From contig NC_089323.1 of assembly GCF_036669915.1 (NCBI RefSeq), forward strand, positions 11,576,828-11,640,827: 64,000 nt of DNA, read 5' to 3'. This document shows, in pieces, positions 22,124 to 32,345 of the stretch (position 1 is the stretch's first letter; every line of letters starts with the position of its first letter). Made by a program: the position numbers and the translations under genes. The stretch is from Pocillopora verrucosa. Lineage: Eukaryota > Cnidaria > Anthozoa > Scleractinia > Pocilloporidae. The notes below the pieces were generated by a model. That model was not told where the DNA came from. It worked only from the letters and a program-made list of their open reading frames with translations, and ran no database searches.

Positions 22124-22198
22124 AGTCTCTGTGGTTCAGTGTTAGAGCATCAGAGCGCGGAATCCGACGGTCTGAGGCTCGATTCCTCATGGGGACTC
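22124..22198 (+). repeat. tRNA-like sequence, unit 1 copy
   Basis: Acceptor arms AGTCTCT and GGGGACT, a D-arm-like GTTC...GAGC, and a T arm TGAGG/CCTCA. The A box is altered (TGGTTCAGTGT) and the B box reads GGCTCGATTCC. The anticodon arm pairs poorly. It lies inside the LTR element, just within its 5' LTR, on the opposite strand. A tRNA-derived repeat rather than a functional tRNA gene. Confidence 0.6.
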
Positions 22199-22324
22199 AG
22201 AATTTTTCTTTGTCCCACGCTCGTGACAAGACGAAAAACATCTTCCTCTAATATTTGAATAGTCTCACAAATGAAGCGGAAAATGTCTCTTGAAGTTATC
22301 GATAGTAATTAAGAAAAAGGAGAT

Positions 22325-22769
22325 TGAACTTACAGCTTCAAAATTAAAAATACATATCTTAACAAGTTAAATTGAGAAGTCAGTTATAATTAATGTTAAT
22401 TTATGTTGGTGTCAAGTTTAAACAAGTGGCGACGAGAAAAATGAATTTTATGAAAAGAACTTATTTACATAAATTCAGCTGGCAAGTTCCCTGAGAAGTT
22501 GCCAGAAAAGGTCTCAACGAGGACTGTTTACCTAACAATGTCCACTTAGAATAAGATCACAGAAGGATTGATGTTCAGGCGCATAAAGGCAGTAAGAACA
22601 AAGCGATATGAAGAAGTTAGAAGTTGAAAGAACTTACTGTTGGCTTTTATCTTTTTTAAAACATTACATTAAAAGAAACTCGAATGAATTGAGAACGGCT
22701 AAAATATTGAAAAGTAAAAAGTATGCTCCAAACAATCACGCAGAAAAATCACTAAATTTTCCCGTAACA
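22325..22769 (-). repeat. 5' LTR of the unit 1 element
   Basis: Direct repeat of 19410-19857. Ends CCCGTAACA on the plus strand. Many scattered differences from its partner indicate an old insertion. Confidence 0.65.
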
Positions 22770-23445
22770 ATACCAAGATATTCATGTTTAACTTTGTAGT
22801 TAACAAAGCCTTACAGGTTTTTACTTTCCGTTTCGCGCCCGACTCAGCTAGAAACGAAAACAGTGGGAGGAGCAGGATTTTGCAAGCTTTTGCACCATCA
22901 AAACATTTTCTGTTTTTGTCACGTTATTAATTCCCTTCAGTCGCTTTCTGCCTAACACCAAGGCATTCGTTATCTAATTTTCCCTTTCGATTAGAAACAA
23001 AGCAAGCCTATTGGACTTGCTGATCCTCATTTTTTCAGTTGAAAAGGAGGATCAGCATTTGGATAAAGAATTTCAAATACCTTTTAAAGACGCTCGCTTG
23101 GAAGGTCCTCGCGTAACAAAAACTACGATTTGTTTTTGGCGGAGATCTTGGTTGTGCCATGCATTTAAAACGTTCAATAAATGGAAACAATTATTTTAGT
23201 ACTTCATTCCTGCTGTCAATCCATGAACGTCACAGGATATGGACGGAAGTGTGTTAGTAAACATTATTATGCGACACAACTTCCTATTTGAGTAATGAAT
23301 TTAATTTAGGAATGACTTTTCATTGCGAGTCAGACGCAAACATCTCTAAGTTTTATCCTTTTGCAATCAATGATAAAATCTGTAGTTAAGCAAAAAAATT
23401 ATTTGCAACCAAAGGAAATAATAATGTGCTACATTATATTTGGAA
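22770..23445. other. Noncoding part of block B, unit 1
   Basis: Matches 56773-57430 and 2470-3000. No gene seen. Confidence 0.5.
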
Positions 23446-23630
23446 TGAAAAGCGCTCGTTGATACCGTGGGGATCAGGAGTGCTGAGTTAAAAGATAAAA
23501 TTTTCTAGAGTTTTGCGGCTTTCCGAACTGCCTAGATGTAGGGAAAGGCTGCAAGCTGTCATATGCTGCTTAGAGTGATAGAGAGTTTAAAGTGTCTAGC
23601 GACTGGTTTGGATGCGTCCTTGTCACTTTC
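23446..23630 (-). pseudogene. Penelope-like GIY-YIG scrap, unit 1 copy
   Basis: Matches the lower-coordinate end of 3710-4126 (DASKPVARH-type sequence). It is cut off at about 23625, where the flank corresponding to 5690 begins. Confidence 0.6.
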
Positions 23631-24163
23631 GTACGCAATATTGGCATTTTTCGAATATTTAAACAAATTTAATTTAAGTGTATAATTGACATTATGACTG
23701 CCTTTCAAAAAGGCGTGAATGTCAAGCGCTTCATTTGAGCATGATCAAAAGAAATTGACGCACTATTTTTCGTCCATTAAAAAAAAAAAAACATCAAAAG
23801 GTCATCTTTACTGCTCTTGGATTTGCAACTTTTTTCTAATTGACACTTTCATATTACGTAGGAAACAAAATAATGAAGTGATATCGAACAACGTCCAATT
23901 TGTTTCAACACCATACGTGCATGCATATATTATGAGTTGTTATATTCATAATAAGTGCTTTCCCATGAAAAATATGGTTACACTTTCTGTCTATTCTTTT
24001 TGTTCAACTGGAAATAAAATCTTCTAACAAAAGCTTGTACACCGATATAACAGTCATTAACTTTCACATAACGAAACCGACAAACGTTGTCTTAATGCAA
24101 CCGAAAATTTTTAAGTCAGCCTCGAAACAATTAATAAAATGTTTGCTCGAGGAAGAGTTAACT
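23631..24163. other. 3' flank of a minus-strand GPCR pseudogene
   Basis: Matches 57641-58138 and, in part, 5690-5960. No gene seen. Confidence 0.45.
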
Positions 24164-24455
24164 TCATGGACAGGGAAGTGCTTGTCTGATTTTCTGCTTT
24201 GCTGCTTGTCTCACTTCAAAAATCTTCCAGCGGTAAAGGAACGGATTTAACGTCAAGCTGAAGAAAAGTAAAGTAAGGGATTGCTATTTCTCTGGTGACG
24301 ACTATATGCGACGAAAATGTCTTCCGGGCCACCACAATCAATATATGAAATGGTAGATAACAAACAGCTAATGCTAACTGCACCCACAGTGCACGGTACA
24401 CCGCCTTTCTGTATCGCGAAATTTCCAGTAGGTTTGGATGACTCGACCGTAGATC
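24164..24455 (-). pseudogene. Class A GPCR pseudogene, 3' half only
   Basis: The minus strand encodes the end of IL3 (EISRYRKAVYRALWV), TM6 (LALAVCYLPF), a frameshifted TM7 and the tail ending in CP-stop. At about 24455 homology to the longer copy (58139-59030) stops and unique sequence begins, so the 5' half was removed by the rearrangement that placed the unique island here. Confidence 0.8.
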
Positions 24456-25767
24456 GCACATGATCGGAAAAATCACTATCCTCATATTCCGCTCAGAGAT
24501 ACCTTAGGGTAAGTCTATAAACGTGGAATAATTTTTTTGTTCAGAGCTGTTTTTATTTTCTAGAAAATCACCAAACACTGTATCGAGCCCCAACCGCCAT
24601 AAAATGGCCGAAATGAAGTCGACGAGTAGGGCAACAAAATCTTTATTCCTCAAAAGCGCAAAAGAAAGCAAGTCTTTCTGAATTTTATCTATTTGTATAC
24701 GAGGTATTAAAAAATGATTTGAATCTAATAACGGGCTTGTTGACATAACTATGAATTATTGGCGAATATTTGAAAATAGCCAAAATTTGATTGATTAAAA
24801 ATTACATTTTGGAGCAGTTTTTCAATAAAAATTTTTCCTACCTGGTATAACTCGGAATCACTTGAGATGAGCATTTTTACAAAGTGGAAAGAATGTTCTT
24901 TCCATGGATATAAAAATTAATTGGGGCTCTTAATTACTGCGAAGAAGTAGCCCGGTCTATTTTGTGCAAATCGCAATGCCGCCATGTAAACAACCGCAGA
25001 TAATCCAATTAGGCTTTTTATTATCGAAGCCATAATTCCAACAAAATCTTATCGCTTTGACCTATACTAGATTGTAAACTGGATTTCTTAAGCTCACCTG
25101 GCGAAAAACACCTTTCTAAGATTGGTTCCTTGCCTCAATCTTGTTATAAAGAGACTTGACAACAGCTTCGATAGTACAGCACTACAGGCGGTGTATACCA
25201 AATCACAGTGAAAACATCTCACGAAGGTTTTTTTTTTTATAGAACGAGCCAGAGCATCCTGACAGATGAAATGAATCATTGACGTTCGTTTTTTGCGATG
25301 GTGTCACGCAATAACATGTCACTCGAAAGGAGGCTCGGTTACCAATACGCTCTTATTTTCTTTCCTTCTTATCCCCTATTTTTTATTTCCGGGAAAAAGT
25401 TTTAAATCCAGAATTTAAAATTACCGTTGTTTGCAATTTTTAAGCGCAATACCACTCATGCGTCATGGTCACCCTAGACTGTTAAATGAATTAGGTATAT
25501 GTTACTACAGCATAGAGGAAATTTCACTGCATTAATTTTTAACGACGTAAAAAAATGTGTTATCCTATTTTGTAAATTGCGACGGCTTGCAGGGTAGACA
25601 GGTGCGGGAGTGGAAAAATTAAATTGGGAGTAGCTTTCTAAAATACTCAGCGCTAAAAAAATAAATTAGATTAGGCACAGTTTCTAACCATATAACAGCG
25701 TCGCGCCATAAATTTTCCAAAACAAACTAAAATGGTGTTTTCGTTTGGCCGCCGATTTTTTTAAGAG
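24456..25767. other. Left part of the unit-2-specific unique island
   Basis: No match elsewhere in the window. Short open frames (for example minus 24504-24746) show no recognisable motif. Earlier exons of the gene whose exons start at 25768 may lie here, but I could not place any. Confidence 0.35.
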
Positions 25768-26188
25768 GTGAGCGTACCAAATGGAAATCAGTTGCTCCTT
25801 TCAAAGATTAGTTGGGGGATGCTGCTCCCAAGAAGTCGAGTTGCAGGAAAAGCTTCTCTTATAGTCCCTCTGCGCTTATGTAAGAAAGACATCTCAGCGC
25901 ACAAACAGGCTGTGGGCGTGAATGATGTTGAATCGGAAGTCGATCTCATTTTAGCACGGGCATCGATATTCACGTTGCCTTCCAATATTTCGGACATGAC
26001 TATCTGCCCAGCCCATCGCTCCTCTTTGGGCATTGGATGGCGAAGAGGCTCGCAACGGTGCCGTATCCCATCCGAATTATCGAGGCATGCCAAGGAAGGG
26101 AAATCACGAAAGGGTGACCGTGGTATAAACAAAGCGCTTACGAAGGCAATCCTTCGACGCACGAGAATATTCCTCCCTGTTGGATCTG
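25768..26188 (+). CDS. Upstream exon of an unrecognised multi-exon protein gene
   Basis: Open frame giving HKQAVGVNDVESEVDLIL, then ICPAHRSSLGIGWRRGSQRC and a lysine/arginine-rich end FLPVGS. It finishes in phase 1 at G|GTAAAT (26188/26189), exactly matching the phase of the exon at 27864. Joining the two gives the sequence VGSGICRDCR. The cysteine/histidine pairs (CPAH, later CRDC) suggest a small metal-binding region. The 5' limit of the exon is uncertain: 25768 is simply where the frame opens, and no clear acceptor or initiator was identified. I have an impression of similar multi-copy proteins in cnidarian genomes but cannot verify it. Confidence 0.5.
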
Positions 26189-26618
26189 GTAAATCTTTGT
26201 AATGATGTTAACTTACAATAGGACGCTATGACAAACAGGACAAGAAGTTACTAGTAAAAACAAAATTGGCACATTTAAATTAGTACTACCACTGAAGCAC
26301 ACATTTAACCAGCCATTTAATTTTGTAGCGTGAGCTAGTTTAATCAAATTATTTTTTATCAGTGTGTTTTTTTTTTGTTAACTTCTTGTCGCCAAAAACT
26401 AATACACCTCTTTCCTTATCTCACCATGCGGCCTGGGACCGAGATATTTATTTTGGTCAGGGGCTCAGGGCCACTCACTACACCGCAAAACTGCTCTTAG
26501 GGAAGAGTGATGGATAGATTTAGGGGACGTTGTTGCGTTGTTGGTGCGAGGGGACGGGCAGGTGATTTGAAAAGCGAAAGGGAGGGTAGGATTAAAAAAC
26601 TGTTTTTGTCTCTGTCAA

Positions 26619-26836
26619 TAGACCATTTTACAGTTCTGTGATATTTAACCAGGCCTCTGTATGAAAGCGAGGTTTGTGTTGACCTTGACACGATAGAGAT
26701 CAAAAAGTGGTTAGCATAACAACTAAAGGATTTGCATATCAAAAGTAACAGGGCTTGTATCAAAACAAGGTCAACTTGAGCCTCGCTTCCACTCAAAGGC
26801 TTGGTATCTAAGCACGCAACTGTAAAAGGGCCTATC
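26619..26836. repeat. Small MITE with terminal inverted repeats
   Basis: The left end ATAGACCATTTTACAGTT and the reverse complement of the right end (ATAGGCCCTTTTACAGTT) match with few differences. Length is about 218 bp, with no coding capacity. The segment lies in the intron between 26188 and 27864. A minus-strand open frame of 99 codons across it is incidental. A TTCG microsatellite follows at 26881-26912. Confidence 0.55.
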
Positions 26837-26996
26837 CAAGCCCGAAATTCCCCCAGGCATTCTCATTCTTATTCATTTTCGTTTGTTCGTTCGTTCGTTC
26901 GTTTATTCATTCCCATTCCCCTACCCCAGTGTGGGGCCTTTTCCAAAGACGATCAGCCCGGTTTGTGAAGCATTGTCAAAAACAACGTGATCTTTT

Positions 26997-27509
26997 CAGT
27001 CAACTCTCGTTACAACGAACACCCTCGGGACGTCGTTTAGTGTCCGTAATACAGTGGAACCCCGATATAACGATCCTCGATATAACGATCCTCGATATAA
27101 CGATATTCCCGGTATAACTATGGATATTCTATGTCCCAGCAAATGTTACAGTAAACTGTATGGGACAGAACCCCGATATAACGATCTTCGATATAACGAT
27201 ATTCCCGATATAACGACGAGAATGAGTACACAGTACACAGTCACAATTTAAGCAAAACATTGAATTTAATACAGTAACCGAGCATCTGTAAAGTTTCCGT
27301 CGACAGCTTCTCTTTGACTCCTTTTACCCCGATATAACGATATGTTTGGTTATTTTTCAGCTTTATCGTTATATCGGGTTTTCACTGTAGTGAGAGTCCG
27401 TAATGCTTGGAGTCATTTCCAGACAAACCTCTTTTGTCGGGGGTCTGAATTTTGTCCGTAATAGCGAATGTCCGTAATAGCGAGGTGTCCGCAAAGCGAG
27501 AGTTTACTG
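26997..27509. mobile_element. Outer pogo/Tigger-like MITE
   Basis: The left end CAGTCAACTCTCGTTACAAC and the reverse complement of the right end (CAGTAAACTCTCGCTTTGCG) form an imperfect terminal inverted repeat of pogo/Tigger type. The right end is followed by TA, but the left flank no longer has TA. It is interrupted by the inner element at 27052-27387. Confidence 0.6.
27052..27387. mobile_element. Inner pogo/Tigger-like MITE nested in the outer one
   Basis: The terminal inverted repeats CAGTGGAACCCCGATATAAC (left) and CAGTGAAAACCCGATATAAC (right, reverse complement) are flanked by TA on both sides (27050-27051, 27388-27389), the target-site duplication of the Tc1/mariner-pogo superfamily. 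Several CGATATAACGAT units are repeated in tandem inside. 336 bp, no transposase. Confidence 0.8.
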
Positions 27510-27863
27510 TAAATGGTTCTGCCCCAACACTGTACAAATATTTGCACTGTTGTTTCCGTGTGCAAACGAGAGATGAAGCAAAGAAGAACGCCGGGAAGCA
27601 AAAGAGTTGCAGTTTTAGATGTTAAAAAGCGATTGAAGCTGTTGCAGGCTCCAGTCGTTCTAATGAAGTTACATTTATTTGGGAATGATTACTTGTATGC
27701 GTGAGCTTGCCTCACCGTGGGGCATTTTCCACATTTTCAAAAATCAAAGACAAATGCCCCGGGGGATGAGCGGGCTGGGAATTGACTGAGCCATTAGTAT
27801 TGATAAATTAGTTTTACTTTACGAACAGTTCGATTATAATTTATCATTTTTTTGTGTGTGTAG

Positions 27864-27976
27864 GAATTTGTCGTGACTGCAGGACGGCCATTGTTCCGGA
27901 TACCAAGATAACGGTTACAGAAGCCTGTAGCTCAAGTATAGCTGGCATTGCAAAAGGAATTGAAAATGTTTCTTTG
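27864..27976 (+). CDS. Internal exon of the unrecognised gene
   Basis: A 113-nt exon between a polypyrimidine-TAG acceptor (TTTGTGTGTGTAG) and a GTGAGC donor. Starting in phase 1 it reads ICRDCRTAIVPDTKI and ends IENVSL in phase 0, matching the phase of the exon starting at 28943. The in-phase fit on both sides is the main evidence. Confidence 0.5.
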
Positions 27977-28942
27977 GTGAGCCACTTTAGTGACAGTACG
28001 TAGTAGTTTCAGTAGTTTTCACATGTACTTTCGCGGTGAAAGGGCATTATCAATTGCGATTTTAAGAAAATTTGTGATTAAACATGACCTGTTTTCTGAT
28101 AGACACTCACTTGTGTAGACTTGCATAAACTTACTATGGGTTGCATCTTATTTGATCACGTTGAGATTTCAACGCAAGGAATTTTCCAGCAGTTTCGTTT
28201 GTTTGGCAAAACAATCTCCATCATTTATGAATAGCGCTATCAATATTAAATAATTACATTCAAGCCGATGCACGACATTGGAAGTCAATTCATGTAAGTT
28301 GAGACTTCCTACTTGTGCTGGCCTCCATCTCGTTTTTTCTATTACTTCTCACCGTGCCTGATGTTTCAGAATTTGAGCGCCAGTGTAGCCCAGTCAAATA
28401 AAGCACTTGGAATTAAACACGTTATGACTTTCTACCAAGTTACATACTTATGTTTTCTTATTTCTCTAAGAAAAACAGAAACGCAAAGTAATACTAACAG
28501 TAAACAACCGCATACAAGAACACGTGGATTAAGAACATCAGGCTAAAAATTGGGCAATTAAACACCATTTATATACTGAAGAACAAATTCAGCCTAAAAA
28601 ATAAACATGTTCTTTATGTTTAAAAAAGAAAAAGGATACCAGAAAAAGAAAGCTGGTCTAGAAAAACTAAGAAAATTCGTGTTTACTTATATCATTGATA
28701 GTATTTATTTACTTTTAATTTGAATTTTTTTTAGTGCAAGTAATGAAACATTGTATGCTAATTACACCTCTAGTGATGTATAATGTATACTATTTCTGAA
28801 AAAAATTTTAAGAACAATTTAATAACGCTTTCAGGCTGATTTCCACTAAACACCCATTAAACAAAAACACGATCAGCCAGAAGCCCGAAATCAATGTTCT
28901 TATATTCAGGTGTTTACTGTACACGCGTGGTTACATTTGTAG
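27977..28942. other. Intron sequence of the unrecognised gene
   Basis: AT-rich, no coding sequence or repeat recognised. Ends at the acceptor TTACATTTGTAG. Confidence 0.4.
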
Positions 28943-29977
28943 GACGTGGGGGAGGATTACGCTGGTGTTCCTCACAGTACTCCCATAACACCAGGAGGAA
29001 GTTTCTACATTCCTGAAAGTGACGACACATGCACTTCTTTTGAAGTAACGTTCGATGATCTTCGCGGTGCACAGGCAGAACACAAACCTGCTGACGCCCT
29101 TAACGAGTATTTGCAATCCCGAGATACCAGTCCAGTCCGTTGTAGGCTTAACACTCCGTGGGAGATCGCAAGTGAGAGAACAAAGCGTTACTACATACGA
29201 AAAGCTGGACAAGGTGTGACCGCCATAATGGAAGATATCGCGCTCAAAAGTCCTGCTGAGTTGTTCCAGGCAATGTGTTCCTCGCAAGCCATCCAAAGAA
29301 CTTTGTCAAGTGACGAGGAAACTGAGACAACTGTCGATGAAACCCTACTAGGAGCGCTTGCTGATTGCTACCACGCTGCTGGATGTTGGGAGACGCGTCG
29401 GCAAATTCTGTCTATCATGACCGATAAAGTGTCGTTTAAGAAGTTGCGACTTTGGATACCAGACCTGTCAAGTTGTCGTTTTACCGAGGCCAAACGTCAT
29501 TGCCTGAAACACGGGAGAGGAGCACCTGTATCGTCAGCGCAAGCCCCTGTGATGCGTGTTTCCACTGCACAAATAGATCACTTTATCACATTTATCACAA
29601 GTGCACATGTTATCCAGGACTTGCCCTTTGGGGAAAGGACTATAACGTTGTCATCAAAAGAGACAATCAAAGTTCCCAACGTTATACGAACCATGGTTCC
29701 AGAACGATTGGTAAAGCAGTACCTCGCGTATTGTGAGGAGACAGGATTTAAAGCCCTCAGTCGCAGCACCCTATTGCGTATCTTAAGTGTCTGCGCCGCG
29801 TCTGTGAGGAAGTCCTTGCAAGGACTCGATTACATTAGTTCTTCAGGGGCAGAGGCATTTGACGATTTATGCAAAGTAGCCGAGATGCTTGGGGACGCCG
29901 GGCAAGGGATGGGGTGGGCAAAACAGCAAGAAACCATCCTAAGGGAAAGCAAGCGCTATCTAAAGAGCGACTACAAG
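28943..29977 (+). CDS. Large exon of an unrecognised protein family, 345 codons
   Basis: The exon starts after TTACATTTGTAG and ends at AAG|GTACGT. The reading frame runs only a few codons past the donor before a stop. The GTG near its start is not an initiator. The protein is soluble-looking and helix-rich: an acidic N-terminal part (SDEETETTVDETLLGAL near residue 115), a cysteine/tryptophan motif (CYHAAGCWETRR), WIPDLSSCRFTEAKRHCLKH, then ITSAHVIQDLPFGERT and RSTLLRILSVCAASVRKSLQ. I recognise no catalytic motif in this part. No downstream exon is evident before 30772, where duplicated GPCR sequence begins, so the gene may have lost its 3' end or may have a long intron. Function unknown; a transposon-derived family is one possibility. 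Confidence 0.6.
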
Positions 29978-30771
29978 GTACGTTTTATTAATTTGTTTGT
30001 TTAATTGCAATCAAACTTTTCTACTGCGATCAAGCTTGTAAGTTAATAAGCTGGTCCAAGCGCGTTTGCTAAGTATAAATTTATTATGTCGCCGTTTGAT
30101 TATTCGATGAAGGTAGCCGATATTTTTTACTTCCCCCTATGTTCAATGGGTGGACGCTTCTATTCGTTCAGAGTCGAACGAGTTTGCTGATTTTGGATTG
30201 GTCGTTCTGATAAAAAGAATAGACGGCGAGAGTCGGTTTATGGTCTTTGAACCCTATCCAGACCAGGGGGGGAGTGCCCGCGCTGACTTTGAGCGTCTAT
30301 AACTTTTTCAATAATCAACCAAACGCTGCCAAACTTGGCAGCTTTATCTAAAATTTATCTGGAAATAATTTAGTATGACAGGTTGTCGTTTCGGGAACTT
30401 AACGTTGCCATGGTAATGTCATTTTGACAGACATCCTTTCTAAATTCGTAATTTTTGTGTTTTTAGTAATGGAAATTAGGTTTAATGTAGTAATTTTCAC
30501 CTTTTTAGGCCTTTTTGGCAACCTTTCAAAGCAAGAGAGGATAATTTTATCCTCTCTTGTTTAAAGTTTTTAAGGACTTTTCAGTAATTTGTGGCGGTTT
30601 TCTGAGGTTTTTGAAAAAGTTTGAAATCCAGGATGGCGGATTATAATTGTCACAAGACATGACGTCATCATACCACGTGACGTATACCAAAAGATAGATG
30701 TTCAGACATACTATATACCCTCTAAGTTTCATTGTCATTTCTCAAATATTCTGGAAGTTACGGAGGGGGGA
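29978..30771. other. Noncoding right edge of the unique island
   Basis: No coding continuation found. It contains a perfect palindrome with 13-bp arms at 30532-30559 (CAAGAGAGGATAA and its complement, 2-bp loop), which suggests a repeat element of unknown type. The island ends at 30771/30772. Confidence 0.4.
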
Positions 30772-31260
30772 GGCGACTACTGATCCGTTGTTGGTTCCCC
30801 ACTCCGTCTTGCTATTCCACCTCTCAGTGCTTATTATCTCGAATTATAGGATTCCCTAGTTTTACAAACACTGAATTCATCAAAAGCCCTGCATTCTGTT
30901 CAGTGTCTTTGATGACAATAAGGGCCATAAGCTAGCGTGGACAGATTTCTCGCCCTATTGCTGGGGCTTAGAAATGAAAAAAATTATAACTTTGAAGCGC
31001 TCATTTGTAATAGATTAGCTGCCGTTTGGGTTTCCTCTAATGTCGCTGCTTTTTGCTACATTTTTGATTACGGTATAATCTTTGGGTATGGATATGTAGT
31101 TGTTCTGAATTTTCTAATACTCTCGATCGTCTTTGACACAAAGATTTCCACACTCTTCAACTCAGCTCAAGCACAATAACAGTCGAGCCAACCAATTTTA
31201 CTGAACGTGGCAGGATACAGAGAGGCAGTGTACAGTGGCACTGTGGGTGCAGTTAACAGT
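30772..31260 (+). pseudogene. Class A GPCR pseudogene, 5'-truncated (block D, unit 2)
   Basis: It begins abruptly with the TM2 coding sequence GGCGACTACTGATCC, at the island junction. Then come a shifted TM3 region, MDRFLALLLGLRNEK, TM4 (LAAVWVSSNVAAFCYI), TM5 (YVVVLNFLILSIV) and an IL3-like AQAQ followed by a stop. Paralogue of 10106-10560. TM6, TM7 and the N-terminus are missing. Confidence 0.8.
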
Positions 31261-32087
31261 AAATGTGTAACTTGGACTTTTTTTTTGAAAAGCATTCTTT
31301 AAGCCAATCTAGCATAATTTTTATACGAAAGCATAATTTAGAACATGATTTTGAGCATCATTTGGATATATGCTATTTTTATTAGCACAATCTATAGCAA
31401 CTTAGTGTCACACACCAATAATTTCATTGAGAAATCTAATTGGGCGAGAGCAATCAATCAATAAACAAAAGTTGCCATGATGAGTGCAATAAATGCAGCG
31501 GATATTGCATTTATTCTGTCGAGTTTAAAGTCTGCCTAATTTCGAAGCCCCTCGCCCGTGTAGTGGTTTTAAAATTTTGCAAGCTGAGAAAGATATGTCT
31601 CATGTCATGATATCATGGACTATTGTTTAGTAAAACAATGGATAGCGTTGATGAAACGCTCTCGTTGGCTGCTAAAACTCGTAATATCCTCACACTATTC
31701 ACTCCCGGACAACGTGCACGGGATTTGCGCCGGAAAATATTGTAATTCTTGCAGGAAAAAACGAGTTAATATCATCTTTTTGTGCTATGTTATCTTCCTG
31801 TCTTAGTTTATACTAAAAAAACTTCATTGCGTTTCGATAAATATTCATCACTAACCACTTCTACATGAATTTTCAAAACAAACTTTATTTGCATAGCGAA
31901 CAATAGTGTCGTCAGCACGCTCTCTGTACTTCGCTCTCTCTTAAATTTGTTGTCAAATTGCTACCATGTGGCAGTCGTTGCAACAATGAATATTTCGTCT
32001 TACCACAACCCTCTTCGCTAGGATCACTTTTTTTTATTTAGATTTCTCATGTTTGTTTCCTAATTATCGAAGACTATTAGCCAAGCA
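31261..32087. other. Noncoding spacer between two broken GPCR copies
   Basis: Longer than the matching spacer in unit 1 (10561-10860), with inserted AT-rich sequence around 31280-31420 and 31530-31900. No element recognised. Confidence 0.4.
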
Positions 32088-32345
32088 TTACCCCGCAACA
32101 ACAGGTCGAGAAGTCTGACCACGCTCCGGCCGTCTTTGTCCATGAAGACTGAACATAATGTATAAGATATTTTGAGGGCTTCGTCGTAGATTCCAGTGTT
32201 CCTGAACCCCGTCAACTGGCCCTAACAAGACAAACAACAGATTCAAGCGTTTGGACGTGCGGATGACGAGGAGATCCTCGCGAAGGGCAACACGAAAACT
32301 ACTAAGAAATACTGTTACAGGAAGGAAAATATTGGCCACTGTCAA
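32088..32345 (-). pseudogene. Class A GPCR pseudogene, N-terminal piece
   Basis: The minus-strand frame gives VANIFLPVTVFLSSFRVALR (TM1 and IL1), then VQEHWNLRRSPQ, matching the NEHWNLCRYTRD segment before TM3 of the intact receptors, with TM2 lost and the TM3 cysteine replaced by Arg. Paralogue of 10861-11160. Its opposite-strand partner is 30772-31260. Confidence 0.65.

Larger units (their letters stand above)
19410..22769 (-). mobile_element. Decayed LTR retrotransposon, unit 1 copy (minus orientation)
   Basis: Two direct repeats of about 445 bp, 19410-19857 and 22325-22769, share long stretches (for example CTTACTGTTGGCTTTTATCT) and end CCCGTAACA, that is TGTTACGGG at the 5' end in element orientation. 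Next to the lower-coordinate LTR is a polypurine tract (AAGGTGGGGGGAA on the minus strand). Between the LTRs, in minus order, lie a tRNA-like sequence, gag-like debris, a CCHC-like knuckle and a retropepsin remnant. No reverse transcriptase, RNase H or integrase is seen, and only about 700 bp separates the protease from the polypurine tract. The outer LTR boundaries are approximate, and I find no convincing target-site duplication. Confidence 0.75.

Noticed and set aside
25788..26162. 124-codon minus-strand open frame
   Set aside because: Antisense shadow of the plus-strand exon 25768-26188, whose splice phase fits the next exon.
27513..27704. 63-codon plus-strand frame as an extra exon of the unrecognised gene
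   Set aside because: No donor gives the phase needed for the exon at 27864, and it overlaps the flank of the outer MITE. The exon at 25768-26188 fits instead.
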